Of a stretch of DNA of 48,116 nucleotides, positions 32,278-40,365 are shown one piece after another (position 1 is the stretch's first letter; every line of letters starts with the position of its first letter). Below the pieces are notes generated by a model, which saw only the letters and a program-made list of their open reading frames with translations, made no database searches and was not told where the DNA came from. The position numbers and the translations under genes were made by a program. Origin of the DNA: Klebsormidium nitens (taxonomy: Eukaryota; Streptophyta; Klebsormidiophyceae; Klebsormidiales; Klebsormidiaceae); the NCBI GenBank assembly GCA_000708835.1, contig DF237590.1, positions 1-48,116 of the forward strand. Direction: 5' to 3'.

Positions 32278-32348
32278 GGGGCAGTGACGCAAGAACAGGT
32301 GGGCTTCCAGTGCCCAACGGTATTGACGATTGTCACGGCTGATGCCAT
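32278..32348 (+). ncRNA. Box C/D-like RNA unit 55
   Basis: GGGGCA then GTGACGC. The hairpin TGGGC-ttccagt-GCCCA is perfect. An inner TTGACGA resembles a C' box. Box D is a clean CTGA (32339-32342), followed by TGCC. A complete unit. Confidence 0.6.
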
Positions 32349-32644
32349 CACTCAAGCCGAGCTCAGAGAAACTCGGATTGCGTCTTAGCACCAATGCTCC
32401 TTCGGGGCTTGACTCAATTTCTTTCCTGCATTCCCATTGAACTTCTCGCATCTTGGATCATGGTTTTATGCCACTTTTCGGCAATGAGTCCAAACGGGCA
32501 TCTTGGGTGAGCTCGCTGCCTTCGAGTTATCCTCTTCAGTATTCTTTCATATCGTCATTTTGCCAGATACGGGGCTTAAGATGTTCTACAGATTTGCTGC
32601 TTTGATAGTGCATCACGGCAGCTGAGTATGTCCGTTTGACGATC

Positions 32645-32719
32645 CGAGGAAGCAGTGATGAGCGGAAAGTGGGCAATGGATTCGCACGTGACCGTCGGTG
32701 TTTCGCTCTGATGCCATCG
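32645..32719 (+). ncRNA. Box C/D-like RNA unit 56 (consensus boxes)
   Basis: Both boxes match the snoRNA consensus exactly: GTGATGA (32655-32661) and CTGA (32708-32711). GCA/TGC and outer CGA/TCG arms can pair. The central hairpin is weak here. It lies 367 bp after unit 55. A further GGCAATGAGTCC at 32479 may be a decayed unit between them. Confidence 0.63.
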
Positions 32720-32900
32720 ACCAGCAATGTAGGAGGTCAGTGGAAGACATATTTGTTTTACAACAAGCTTCTGTCAGAATTCATAGAGCATGAAGAATCT
32801 GATGTGTTTTTGTGAAGGCCTGAAAATCAGCACTTCGCATCAAAGCTCCTCGTCCGGTTCTGATCGCTTTGACACCACCAACAATCCATTAGAGGAGATT

Positions 32901-33193
32901 TGGGGTCAAAACCCGGCCGGAATTCGACCACTGACCTACTAGCCTAGTGAGCCTAGGCTACTAGGCTAGTGACCAGTGGTTCAGCCCCCCGCAACCGTCG
33001 CGCGCGATTAAATTTAAAATTTGACTCACCGTACGGACGATTTATCGCGATCGCGACGGTTAAATTTCGATCGCACGGTCTACGGTGAATTTCAGCTAGG
33101 ATCCTAGCTCAGTGGCAGTACCGGTCAACTTTTGCGGGGGGTCTGACTAGCTAGCTAGCCTAGGCTACTAGGTTCCGGGCGGGTTTTGACCCC
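32901..33193. mobile_element. Non-coding inverted-repeat (MITE-like) element, about 290 bp
   Basis: Left end TGGGGTCAAAACCCGGCCGG recurs inverted at the right end (33170-33193) with one or two changes. Further in, TACTAGCCTAG and CCCCCCGCAA on the left match inverted forms on the right. GATT flanks both ends and could be a 4-bp target duplication (AGATT if the ends are drawn one base in). Inside there is no frame, an AT-rich middle, and a 12-bp palindrome TCGCGATCGCGA at 33045-33056. Confidence 0.8.
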
Positions 33194-33479
33194 AGATTGT
33201 ACTCGAATGTAAGAAACCCTGGTTCTCATTAGGACGTTTCAAAGATGCATCATTGACAACGGCTGTCTCGCGGCGCCAACGTTAAACCATTCAAAAGTGC
33301 TCAACGCTGTTTTAGAAACAAAGGCACACGAACGTTCACTTGAAATATGTTTGACCCCAGTTTGGCTTATGACCTCGTCGAATCCAGAATTGAGGTCCTT
33401 TTGAGACCCAATGTCCTCTTCCCAAAGTCTGCTACGTTCGTCACTTCAGGTTTGTGTCAGATAGTCGAGAAAGCATTTG

Positions 33480-33552
33480 TAAGGCAGTGACGAAGCATAC
33501 TCGGGCGTCGAGGCCGGGCCCACTTGCGAGTCAACTATGTCTGACGCCATCG
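33480..33552 (+). ncRNA. Box C/D-like RNA unit 57
   Basis: AAGGCA then GTGACGA (33487-33493). GGGC and GCCC arms lie inside. Box D is CTGA (33541-33544), followed by CGCC. A complete unit with both boxes intact. Confidence 0.6.
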
Positions 33553-33994
33553 AACGTCTATAACGATATTTGACGTCCTTTCCTGGTCATCTTCATTAAT
33601 GCAATATCTTGGCTTACCCCGTTCCTTATTGAGTATTCTCGAATCGCTTTTGGAAACCGATCTACAGTAGGTGGCTCCCAAAGGCCCACCCGTCTGTTTT
33701 CGGATCCACTAGCAGCTCGTAAAGTTTGAGTACGGCACGTACTATGATGCCTTTGCAGGGCCTACAGAAAAGTACCTCTGGGCGAATGTACCTTATCTGT
33801 CCTGCAGACCTAACTCCTGCTCTTCGAACCTTCCTTGGCATGATTGAACCTGAAGTTGGCTTGACTCGGCCCTTGCATTTGTTACTTGCTTCTGCGCCGA
33901 TGCATATCCCTCTTTGCGGTTCGTCATCGCTGTGCATTTTTTGCGCCGGCGGCGCATCATATTATCTTACTTTGGACGCACGCTTATAGGGAAG
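33553..33994. other. Stretch without a recognisable gene
   Basis: Frames on both strands at 33662-33989 overlap and show no known domain. An orphan TATGATGCC near 33742 may be a lost unit. Confidence 0.3.
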
Positions 33995-34062
33995 ACCGGC
34001 AAGGATGAGTTGAAGTCTGCTGGGGTTCGCCCCATTTTGAGAGGACAGGAGACGGATGCCGC
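33995..34062 (+). ncRNA. Box C/D-like RNA unit 58 with UUCG hairpin
   Basis: Stem CGGCA/TGCCG is perfect. Box C is AGGATGA and box D is CGGA (34053-34056). The central hairpin is TGGGG-TTCG-CCCCA (34021-34034), a perfect stem closed by a UUCG tetraloop. Confidence 0.55.
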
Positions 34063-34870
34063 CTCGTCCGGGCTTTTCCCGTCTCTGAAAGCTTACTGGA
34101 TCGGCCTCCCAATGGTGTTGCCGCGGATTCCAAACCTTGCGCTCAAATCTGTGTTTGGAGCCAACTGCCATGAGTGCGAATGTTTGGAAACATCCTTGCC
34201 ATAATTCCTTCGGTCGCAAAGATTGAGGAGCAATTGGTGGTCGGTACGGTTCCCCGGGCTCGCCTTTCTTCCATGTAGTACTCCAGTGGTGCCCCGATGG
34301 TGCTGCTCCGGGACTTCGCCTCCCCGCCGAGGCGCCACTGTGGACCTCAGAAAAAGCACGACAATGACTGTGGGTCCATTGTCAGCTTGTCGCCGCTTTT
34401 CTTCATGGTTTTTGGTGATCTAGTCATCAGTATATGCTCTTGGAACCAGAAGCGTTCAAAGAAGGGATTTCTGGTGGGATGAACATCAAACCCATTCCTA
34501 TCACAACAGAGGCCGCCACGTATTCACCTGCTCAGTGAAGGCATTTGGCAGAGCATCTGGCGCCTTGTCCGCGTCTCACAATACCAAGTGAAACGTTAGC
34601 GCTGGAAAACATAGGCTTTCATCTATTGTCTCTCTGATCTGTCTGAAGGGCCGTCCCAAGGCTACGCTGCACTACCTTCCCTTGCCTATGCTTGGCTAAC
34701 GGCTGGCCTTTCGACAGATGTTTCCAATTCAGCATTGCTTGTGGTCATTGAAAGGCCTCTTCCGTTTCGATTACGGCACTTTGTTTCGGTGTAACTGTTT
34801 GCGAACCAAGAGAGGATCTTCGCTGTACACCGAGCTGCTCAGTGCGCTTCCAAGGCCAAGATACTTTGTT
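34063..34870. other. Stretch without a recognisable gene
   Basis: Nothing recognised beyond overlapping short frames on both strands. A GACAATGACTGTGGGTCC near 34361 might be a decayed unit. Confidence 0.3.
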
Positions 34871-34946
34871 GGCGGCGAAGATTCTGCACCCTCTTTCGGG
34901 TTCTGGGTAAAACGCCCAGGCAACCTCCACTTTGGTCTGATGCCGT
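34871..34946 (+). ncRNA. Box C/D-like RNA unit 59
   Basis: GGCGGC then GAAGATT, an eroded box C. The hairpin CTGGG...CCCAG is perfect. Box D is a clean CTGA (34937-34940), followed by TGCCG. Confidence 0.43.
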
Positions 34947-35173
34947 TCGCATCATGCAAATACCGCAAACGCTCAATTGTTGACATTTCTAAGCTCTGGT
35001 TCTTCCGCCCGCCGACCTGGATAGTAGTTCGCTGATGCAGGGCAACGCATCACGCGGAGAATATGTTTTGCTCTCACCTAGATGACACGAGCCCACGTTG
35101 TCAAGCTCTTTATGTCCCCTTCCTACGTCCTCGTATCTCGCCTCTTTCGAGTGTCGGCGAATGCTAGCTACGT

Positions 35174-35236
35174 GCCGGCAATGACTCACCCATCAAAACC
35201 GTGGGCGCTCACCTAAGCTTTCGTTCTGATGCAAAT
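35174..35236 (+). ncRNA. Box C/D-like RNA unit 60 (last clear copy)
   Basis: CGGCA then ATGACTC. A GTGGGCGCTCAC segment lies inside. Box D is CTGA (35226-35229), followed by TGC. The closing stem is short. Array-like sequence fades after this point. Confidence 0.5.
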
Positions 35237-36555
35237 GCGCTGCCGTGAGGACGTTCGAAGCAGCTAGAGTACTTCTGACCCTCACCTGGCGTCCGTAGCT
35301 AACTTACGTCTGAAGCATCTTTCTTGTCCATTCTCTTCGTGCCCTAAGGCCCGGCAAAGATGCTTGAGCGAGATGCTCGGTAGATTGAGAGGAAACTTGA
35401 TGCCGACTAACATGTCTTCTAGGCTAACTGCAGCCTTTCGAGCTTGGTCAAGCTTGTATTGGTCAATCGTGCCTGTTTTAACCTGGCTGGTATTTTGTTG
35501 TGTGTAAGAGGCTGTTGGCTTTAATGGGGATCCTCGATGACTGGTCGTCTGAGTTATCTGCCTCTTACCACGTATGGGAGAACTGCTTAACCGTTCGCCG
35601 TTTACATCCACTGCCGAGTGCGTTGCAACCGTAACAGTTGGGGTTTTCCAGCCTTACCTTGTAGTAGCGGCAATCCCGATGTCCGTCTGAGAGTTGCCGG
35701 GGTTGTCCCATGACTCTCACTTATGTTACTTCGACGAACGTTAGTGGATCTTGAAGGTGTTTGTTAGGTCGAGGTTGTGAACTTCGAAACGCCACAAATG
35801 AGTCATCACGTTCGTCTTCCCGAAGGCTAGCCAGTTTAAGTTTTGGTCATCTGCTTAACAAACAAGAACAAGTTTCGAGATTCCCTAAGCGCCCTCCCAA
35901 GGCTAAGGTGCGACTCTGGAGCTCTCAACGTAGGCTCCTTCCTTACCGTTCCACATCACAGCGCCACTACCCTGTTTTCCACCTTCAGTTTTAACAGGGT
36001 ATACAGACTCCTCAACTCTGAAAACCTCAGTTGCGAGGGTCCTCAAACGACCGCTTCCCTTCCTTGCAGGTGACTGTCTTTCATCTAATCTAAGCCGCTG
36101 ATCCTGTTGGCCTTCCGTCTAGCTGCCACTCTGAGAAGGCGTCTTCTCCAACCTTCGCTGCACGCAAGCAGCACAAACGTCACCTTCCTGGCGTCATCAT
36201 CCTGGAAAATGACGAAGATCAGTGGCGAAGCGCACCTCTACCAGAAACCGGGGCAGATCACCGGGGGTCACCTTGGAAAGGTGGGCTGATTTGGGGACCG
36301 AGAACTAGCACTCGGGAAAAGATCACGCTCCTAGAACGGAGCTAAAAAGACAAGGGCCGCTAAGCGCTCGTCCAGTCCCCAAAAGCTTTCCAATAAGTTG
36401 AGCTAGCAAACGCAGCTCTCTCAAACTGTGTCTTCAGCTCGCATCTCCCAAGTCGGGGCTCGGATTGAATTCTGGAGGATTGTAATCAGGGTTCCTGCGA
36501 AGTAGGTATTTGGGAGTAAGCGGGTTAGGCCAGGGGGATCCCTCCCCACCGTTTC
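35237..36555. other. Upstream region of the transporter gene
   Basis: No gene recognised. CGGCAA...CTGA...TTGCCG at 35668-35699 may be a last, shortened array remnant. The transporter's promoter should lie in the final few hundred bases, but I see no clear TATA box. Confidence 0.3.
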
Positions 36556-39500
36556 ATGCCTCCACCCGGCATCAGCAGCCGCGGCGCCTCCCCCCTTGCC
36601 CGACAGCACTCAAACCCGACCGGTGACCAGGCGCAAGAACTAGATATGGACGGAAAACGGTCGCTGGAAAACTTGGTGTCGGCGACTGGGGGCCGAGGGG
36701 CGGGCGGCGGCGATAAGGCGGCGGCGGCGGCGCAGAGCTTCTACCAGCTTATGTCCGTGCTCCAGTGGTGGTTCTTCAACGTGGTGGTCGTGATCAGCAA
36801 CAAGTACATCTTCCAGGTGCGTATACCGTCTGCTTATGGTGTCATTCGCTTCCTTCTTGGCTTGGAAATTGTAGTCAAGAACAATACTCTAGTAAATTTG
36901 CACCAGCTCTTGAGCTTGCGTCACTGGTGGTTCTCTGGCTCGGCGGTTGTCAAGAGCAACAGTTTCATCTTTCCAGCACGTACTCCGTTTGCCGATGTGT
37001 AGCAATGTTCACGTTTGAGGGAGATCATCTTTCTGAAAATCTGCTATTTACTAGGTCTTAAACGTTCTGCCAATGTAATGAGCAGATCAGCGCATAGGCG
37101 TTGTTCAGGTGCGTAGAGCGCAATCAGGCCTACCGATTGAATAGATAATGCTTTCATAAGTCTGAAAAGTCCTTCTCGAGGGCTGTTCGAGGAAAGTCTA
37201 CCCTATTTTAGCTCTGGTGCATTGCTTGGGTACTGAGACTTCATTCCGCTTCTCCGCAGATCTTCGGCTTCAAGTTCCCGCTTACGTTAATCACGATCCA
37301 CTTCATCATGTCGGCCCTCGGGGCGTACCTAACCATTAAGGTAGGCGTTTGCTAACCATCGGTCAAGGCGAAGGTCAGGATTCGCTCATTTGGCTCTGCG
37401 AACAAATTCGTGAAAAGAGTGTCGTCTATATCCCGGTTAAGATCGACCATGGTCCTTCAAGTGCGAGGTCTTGTGGGGTCGAGCTATGGCTTGCATATCG
37501 GATGCGTAAGAATTCAGGGGCTCTTTGGTTCAACGCAACATTACTGCGTTAGCAGTAAGTTTTGCGCCCCTTTTAAAATTTCCCTTTCAGGCAAGGATAT
37601 AACGCTGTAGGCCTGCTTCATCCATCCGCCGCCTACATCAAGTCAAGCTAATGACTGGTGTTCTAACATCGGAAGCGGCCAGACTTGTGAAGGCATCTAT
37701 GATCTTGGTCGTTCTCAACGATTTTGGTATTGAATTGTTCGTAGGCTGTAGCAACCTTTGTTCAGGCTTTGCAAGCTGGGTTCTGATCGCCGCGTTGACT
37801 CAGACCAGACCCGAATGCCCATCTGCCAAAACCCCCAAGCCCTTTGCAACGAATCAGAGACAACTGAACCCGAGAACCTCATATGCGCACACAGCTTTTA
37901 AAGCTAGATTCCAACGGTCGCACCCCAACGCTCGAAGTCGGTCCTTTTTACATGGCCAAGAAGAAAGCGCAATTTTGCTGCTCCCTTGCGCGCAGCTTCT
38001 CAAACTGAAGCTGGCGTTTCTGTTCCAGCCCACGGGCAACAAGGAGAATGCGAGTCACCGCTTTCGTCGAATCCAGGCACTTCTAGCACGCGCCTCGCAA
38101 ATCCTACCCCGAATAAGTCGGAGGACTCTCAGCTTGTGTGTCTCGTATTTCTGCGCAGGTGTTCAAGCTGAAGCCGGAGATCGTGGTCCAGTCGACGCAC
38201 GACAAGGTGGTGCGCATCATGCCCGTCGCGGCGCTGACGTGTCTCAACATCGTGCTCGGGAACGTGTTGCTGCGTTTCGTCCCGGTCTCCTTCATGCAGA
38301 CCATCAAGTGCTTCACGCCGGCGACGACACGTGAGTCCCGCAATCGCTTTTTGACAGTTTCAAATTATTCCCTTCGCCAAGAAGGGTTCAAATTATTTCA
38401 GGCATTGCCGTCTCCAGAATCTTGGTCCGAAAGATGTCGCTGCCATTCTTTCCGGTCTCCTATATGCCATCAAGTGCTTCACGCCGTCGACGACACGTAA
38501 GTAGCAGGATTCATTCTTCGTCGTCGAATGAAGTGATATGTGAGAGTTCTGCAGTGTTTTTTGCGGTGATTCATTTGCATGTTCGTGAATGTGTTGCTGC
38601 GCAACGAATTGTTTCTCCGGTCTGTTTCCTCGTGGTGTGATCCTCGCGGCTGATGTAGGGCCGCAAGTTAGACGGCCTCACCTACCGGGCTTCCTTTGTA
38701 TTGCGTCTCCCGGTTAACCCATCTGCTTAACCATGGCACTGACCCGTCAGACTTCGTCATTCTGCAATCGTCTCTAGCGCGCCTGGTTTGGGGCCGCGAG
38801 TTCGACAACCTCACTACTGGGCGACCTCTTCGATCGTGTCTGCCTTCAAACCCCCTAGTTTACATTAGACGCATCTTTGTACGTCCGCTTCATAAAACCC
38901 TACCCGCGGTAATCCTTCAGCGCTGGATACAGGGCCGTGATTCGACTGCCGCTGCTCTTCCAATCGTGTCTGCCTTTGAACTAAATGTTAACATTGTTAG
39001 TGTGTTGTAACTATGATGCTTAACAGCACAAGATGCCTTCCTGCAGTGATCCTTCAGCGCGCGGTGTGGGGCCGCAAGTTCGACAGCCTGGTTTACTTGG
39101 CACTCATTCCAATCGTGTTCGGCGTCGTGCTGACGACTGTCGCGGAGCTGAGCTTCAACTGGACAGGCTTCCTCACCGTTCTGGCCGCATGCCTCACGAC
39201 ATCGACGTCCAACATCATGGCGGAAGCGCTGCTCCAAGTAAGCAAAAGCACGTGATTTTCTTTGTGCCTAATGAATGCCTTTGGTTCGTAGCTTCCTCTT
39301 AATAAGCGTCAGCGGAGTTCCAAACGGACTGGAACCATTGCCGCAATGGCCATATGACTTACGACGTCGACTTCCAACATCATGGCAGAAGCGCTGCTCT
39401 AGGGAAGCACTTCTTTCGTGGATTCTCTCTACTTTCTGTCTATCGCCTTCGTTGCGGTATTCCGTTAGCAGAAGCTTCAGCGGGTTTCGGCGCGGACTGG

Positions 39501-40365
39501 CTTCCTCGCCGCCTGAGCCGGCAAATTTCGATGTCAGCTTCAGTTTCGCAGGGCAAGAACGCTTTCGAGTCCTTCAGCACGATCGGCCACATGACCCCTT
39601 ACTCGACCACATTCTCATCCCCGTTTTCTTGGGCCGCAACACCAGAACCTCGTTGCTCCTATACCGCAATTGCTGACGTCAGCTTCTGGACCGCAACATC
39701 CTGACGTCAGCTTCCCATCTGCAAGGCAAATGGGCGTTCGACTCCATCGAGCCCGGTGTGCTGATTGGCCCCCTACTCGACCGCGCTCTTCGATAATATT
39801 TCCCTTGGGTTTCCTTCTGGAAAATCAGAACCCAAGTTTCTATGCAACCCAAAGTGCTGACGTTAGCTTCTTTTTCATAAACCCCACAGTGCTGACGTCA
39901 GCTTCGGTTCTGTAGGGCAAGTACGCTTTCGACAGCATCAACACGGTGTACTACATGGCCCCCTACTCGACCGCGCTGCTCATCCTCCCTGCGCTCTTCT
40001 ACGAGGGAGCTGACGTCAGCGCCTGGGCGGCGGAGCAGGACAACATCGCACTGCCGCTGACGGTGATCCTGGTCGGGGGATCCCTTGCGTTCTGCCTCAA
40101 CTTCTCGCTCTTCTACGTCATCCAGGCCACGTCAGCGGTGACGTTCAACGTGGCGGGGAATCTCAAAGTGGCGCTCGCGATCATCATTTCGTGGATGATC
40201 TTCCGGAACCCGATGGGTTGGTTGAGTTGGGTGGGGTGTTTGGTGACGATTGTGGGCTGCACGTTCTACGGTTGGGTGCAGCAAAAGATCAAAGCCCAGA
40301 AGGCGCCGGCGGTCGCGGTCAGTGAGATGCAAGACAAGCAGCCGTTGATGGGCAGCAGTAAGTAA
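36556..40365 (+). CDS. Nucleotide-sugar transporter, UDP-galactose transporter 1 / GONST5-like (TPT/NST family)
   Basis: Five exons, by splice sites: 36556-36816, 37260-37340, 38159-38330, 39047-39237 and 39916-40365, giving 384 residues. The product should be a multi-pass Golgi or ER membrane antiporter that imports a nucleotide sugar for glycosylation. Seen: QWWFFNVVVVISNKYIFQ at the first helix, FKFPLTLITIHFIMS, VSFMQTIKCFTPATT, SFNWTGFLTVLAACLTTSTS, KYAFDSINTVYYMAPYS and VTFNVAGNLKVALAI. All are hallmarks of the plant KT-type drug/metabolite transporter branch. The N-terminus is about 50 residues longer than usual, with Gly/Ala-rich sequence. A second ATG at 36646 would shorten it by 30. 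All junctions are phase 0 except exon 3 to 4 (phase 1). The true substrate cannot be read from sequence. It is convergent with the GT90 gene downstream. Confidence 0.93.
36899..36990 (+). repeat. Intronic echo of transporter exon 1 end
   Basis: The block CACCAGCTCTTGAGCTTGCG and what follows align with exon 1 from 36742 through its splice donor, 159 bp upstream. TGGTGGTTCT, AGCAACA and ATCTT..CCAG are shared. It is decayed, has no GT donor, and is non-functional. Confidence 0.8.
37993..38080 (+). repeat. Intronic echo of transporter exon 3 start
   Basis: GCGCAGCTTCTCAAACTGAA matches the exon 3 acceptor and first codons (GCGCAGGTGTTCAAGCTGAA) displaced by 163 bp. Later blocks (TTCCAGCCCACG, ACAAGGAG, CGAGTCACCG) also align. 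The copy includes the intron side of the acceptor. Confidence 0.8.
38433..38510 (+). repeat. Intronic echo of transporter exon 3 end
   Basis: CCGGTCTCCTATATGCCATC, then CAAGTGCTTCACGCC and GACGACACGTAAG, copy the end of exon 3 with its donor, 166 bp downstream. It still carries a good donor (GTAAG) but has lost bases that break the frame. Confidence 0.85.
38579..38635 (+). repeat. Second intronic echo of exon 3
   Basis: GTGAATGTGTTGCTGCG and CTCCGGTCTGTTTCC repeat inner exon 3 sequence about 327 bp downstream of it, twice the step of the first echo. Confidence 0.7.
38655..38710 (+). repeat. Intronic echo of exon 4 start (third upstream)
   Basis: AGGGCCGCAAGTTAGACGGC resembles exon 4 GGGCCGCAAGTTCGACAGCC. 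It lies 411 bp upstream of the real copy and 133 bp before the next echo. Confidence 0.7.
38755..38850 (+). repeat. Intronic echo of exon 4 start (second upstream)
   Basis: TTTGGGGCCGCGAGTTCGAC aligns with the exon 4 VWGRKFD codons, followed by AACCTCACTACTGGGCG. Displaced 278 bp. TCATTCTGCAATCGTCTCTA before it matches the acceptor and CTTCAG region. Confidence 0.75.
38905..38975 (+). repeat. Intronic echo of exon 4 start (first upstream)
   Basis: GGTAATCCTTCAGCGC, GGGCCGTGATTCGAC and CTTCCAATCGTGT match exon 4 GTGATCCTTCAGCGC, GGGCCGCAAGTTCGAC and ATTCCAATCGTGT, 137 bp upstream. Confidence 0.85.
39312..39410 (+). repeat. Intronic echo of exon 4 end
   Basis: CTTACGACGTCGACTTCCAA and CATCATGGCAGAAGCGCTGC copy the end of exon 4, 165 bp downstream. 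The donor position reads CTCTAGGGAAG, so it is lost. Confidence 0.85.
39435..39530 (+). repeat. Second intronic echo of exon 4
   Basis: AGCAGAAGCTTCAGC and GGACTGGCTTCCTCGCCG match exon 4 around the SFNWTGFLTV codons, displaced 333 bp (twice the step). Confidence 0.7.
39525..39640 (+). repeat. Intronic echo of exon 5 start (second upstream)
   Basis: GATGTCAGCTTCAGTTTCGC, AGGGCAAGAACGCTTTCGA and CCTTACTCGACC copy the acceptor and first codons of exon 5, 364 bp upstream. It includes intron sequence before the acceptor. Confidence 0.85.
39697..39800 (+). repeat. Intronic echo of exon 5 start (first upstream)
   Basis: CTGACGTCAGCTTCCC, CAAGGCAAATGGGCGTTCGA and CCCCCTACTCGACCGCGCT align with exon 5, 191 bp upstream. 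Related CTGACG(T)CAGCTTC blocks recur near 39668, 39858 and 39891. Confidence 0.85.

Larger units (their letters stand above)
652..35236 (+). repeat. Head-to-tail array of about 60 diverged box C/D-like RNA units
   Basis: About 60 copies of one pattern lie on the + strand, and no convincing copy was found on the minus strand. The pattern is terminal stem, box C-like TGATGA or TGACGA, frequent central hairpin, variable segment, box D-like CTGA, then the closing stem. Roughly twenty copies keep CTGA exactly. Most others read TTGA, GTGA, CCGA, TCGA or CGGA, so the GA is retained. Known biology: box C (RUGAUGA) and box D (CUGA) next to a terminal stem form the kink-turn of box C/D snoRNAs. Seen: stems vary but stay paired. 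Inferred: a snoRNA-like family spread by tandem duplication and partly decayed. Distances such as 147, 154, 157, 161, 163, 166, 170, 178, 182 and 193 bp between neighbours suggest a unit of about 170 bp. I find no long conserved reading frame here. Confidence 0.6.

Noticed and set aside
652-35236. Array as a CRISPR
   Set aside because: Repeats are not near-identical, spacings vary widely, the sequence is eukaryotic, and the conserved parts are two split boxes and not one continuous repeat.
652-35236. Array as tRNA-derived SINEs
   Set aside because: No A-box/B-box pair, no poly-A or other tails, no target-site duplications, and all copies in one orientation.
37651-38334. 227-residue + strand frame
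   Set aside because: It is intron 2 plus exon 3 of the transporter read in the wrong frame. Splice sites and homology fix the correct frame.
36899-39800. Exon echoes as alternative exons
   Set aside because: They carry frame-breaking indels and stop codons, and most lost one splice site. The donor at 38497 is good, but using it would break the protein.
36898-39800. Exon echoes as retrocopy fragments
   Set aside because: They include intron sequence next to the splice sites, so an mRNA intermediate is excluded.
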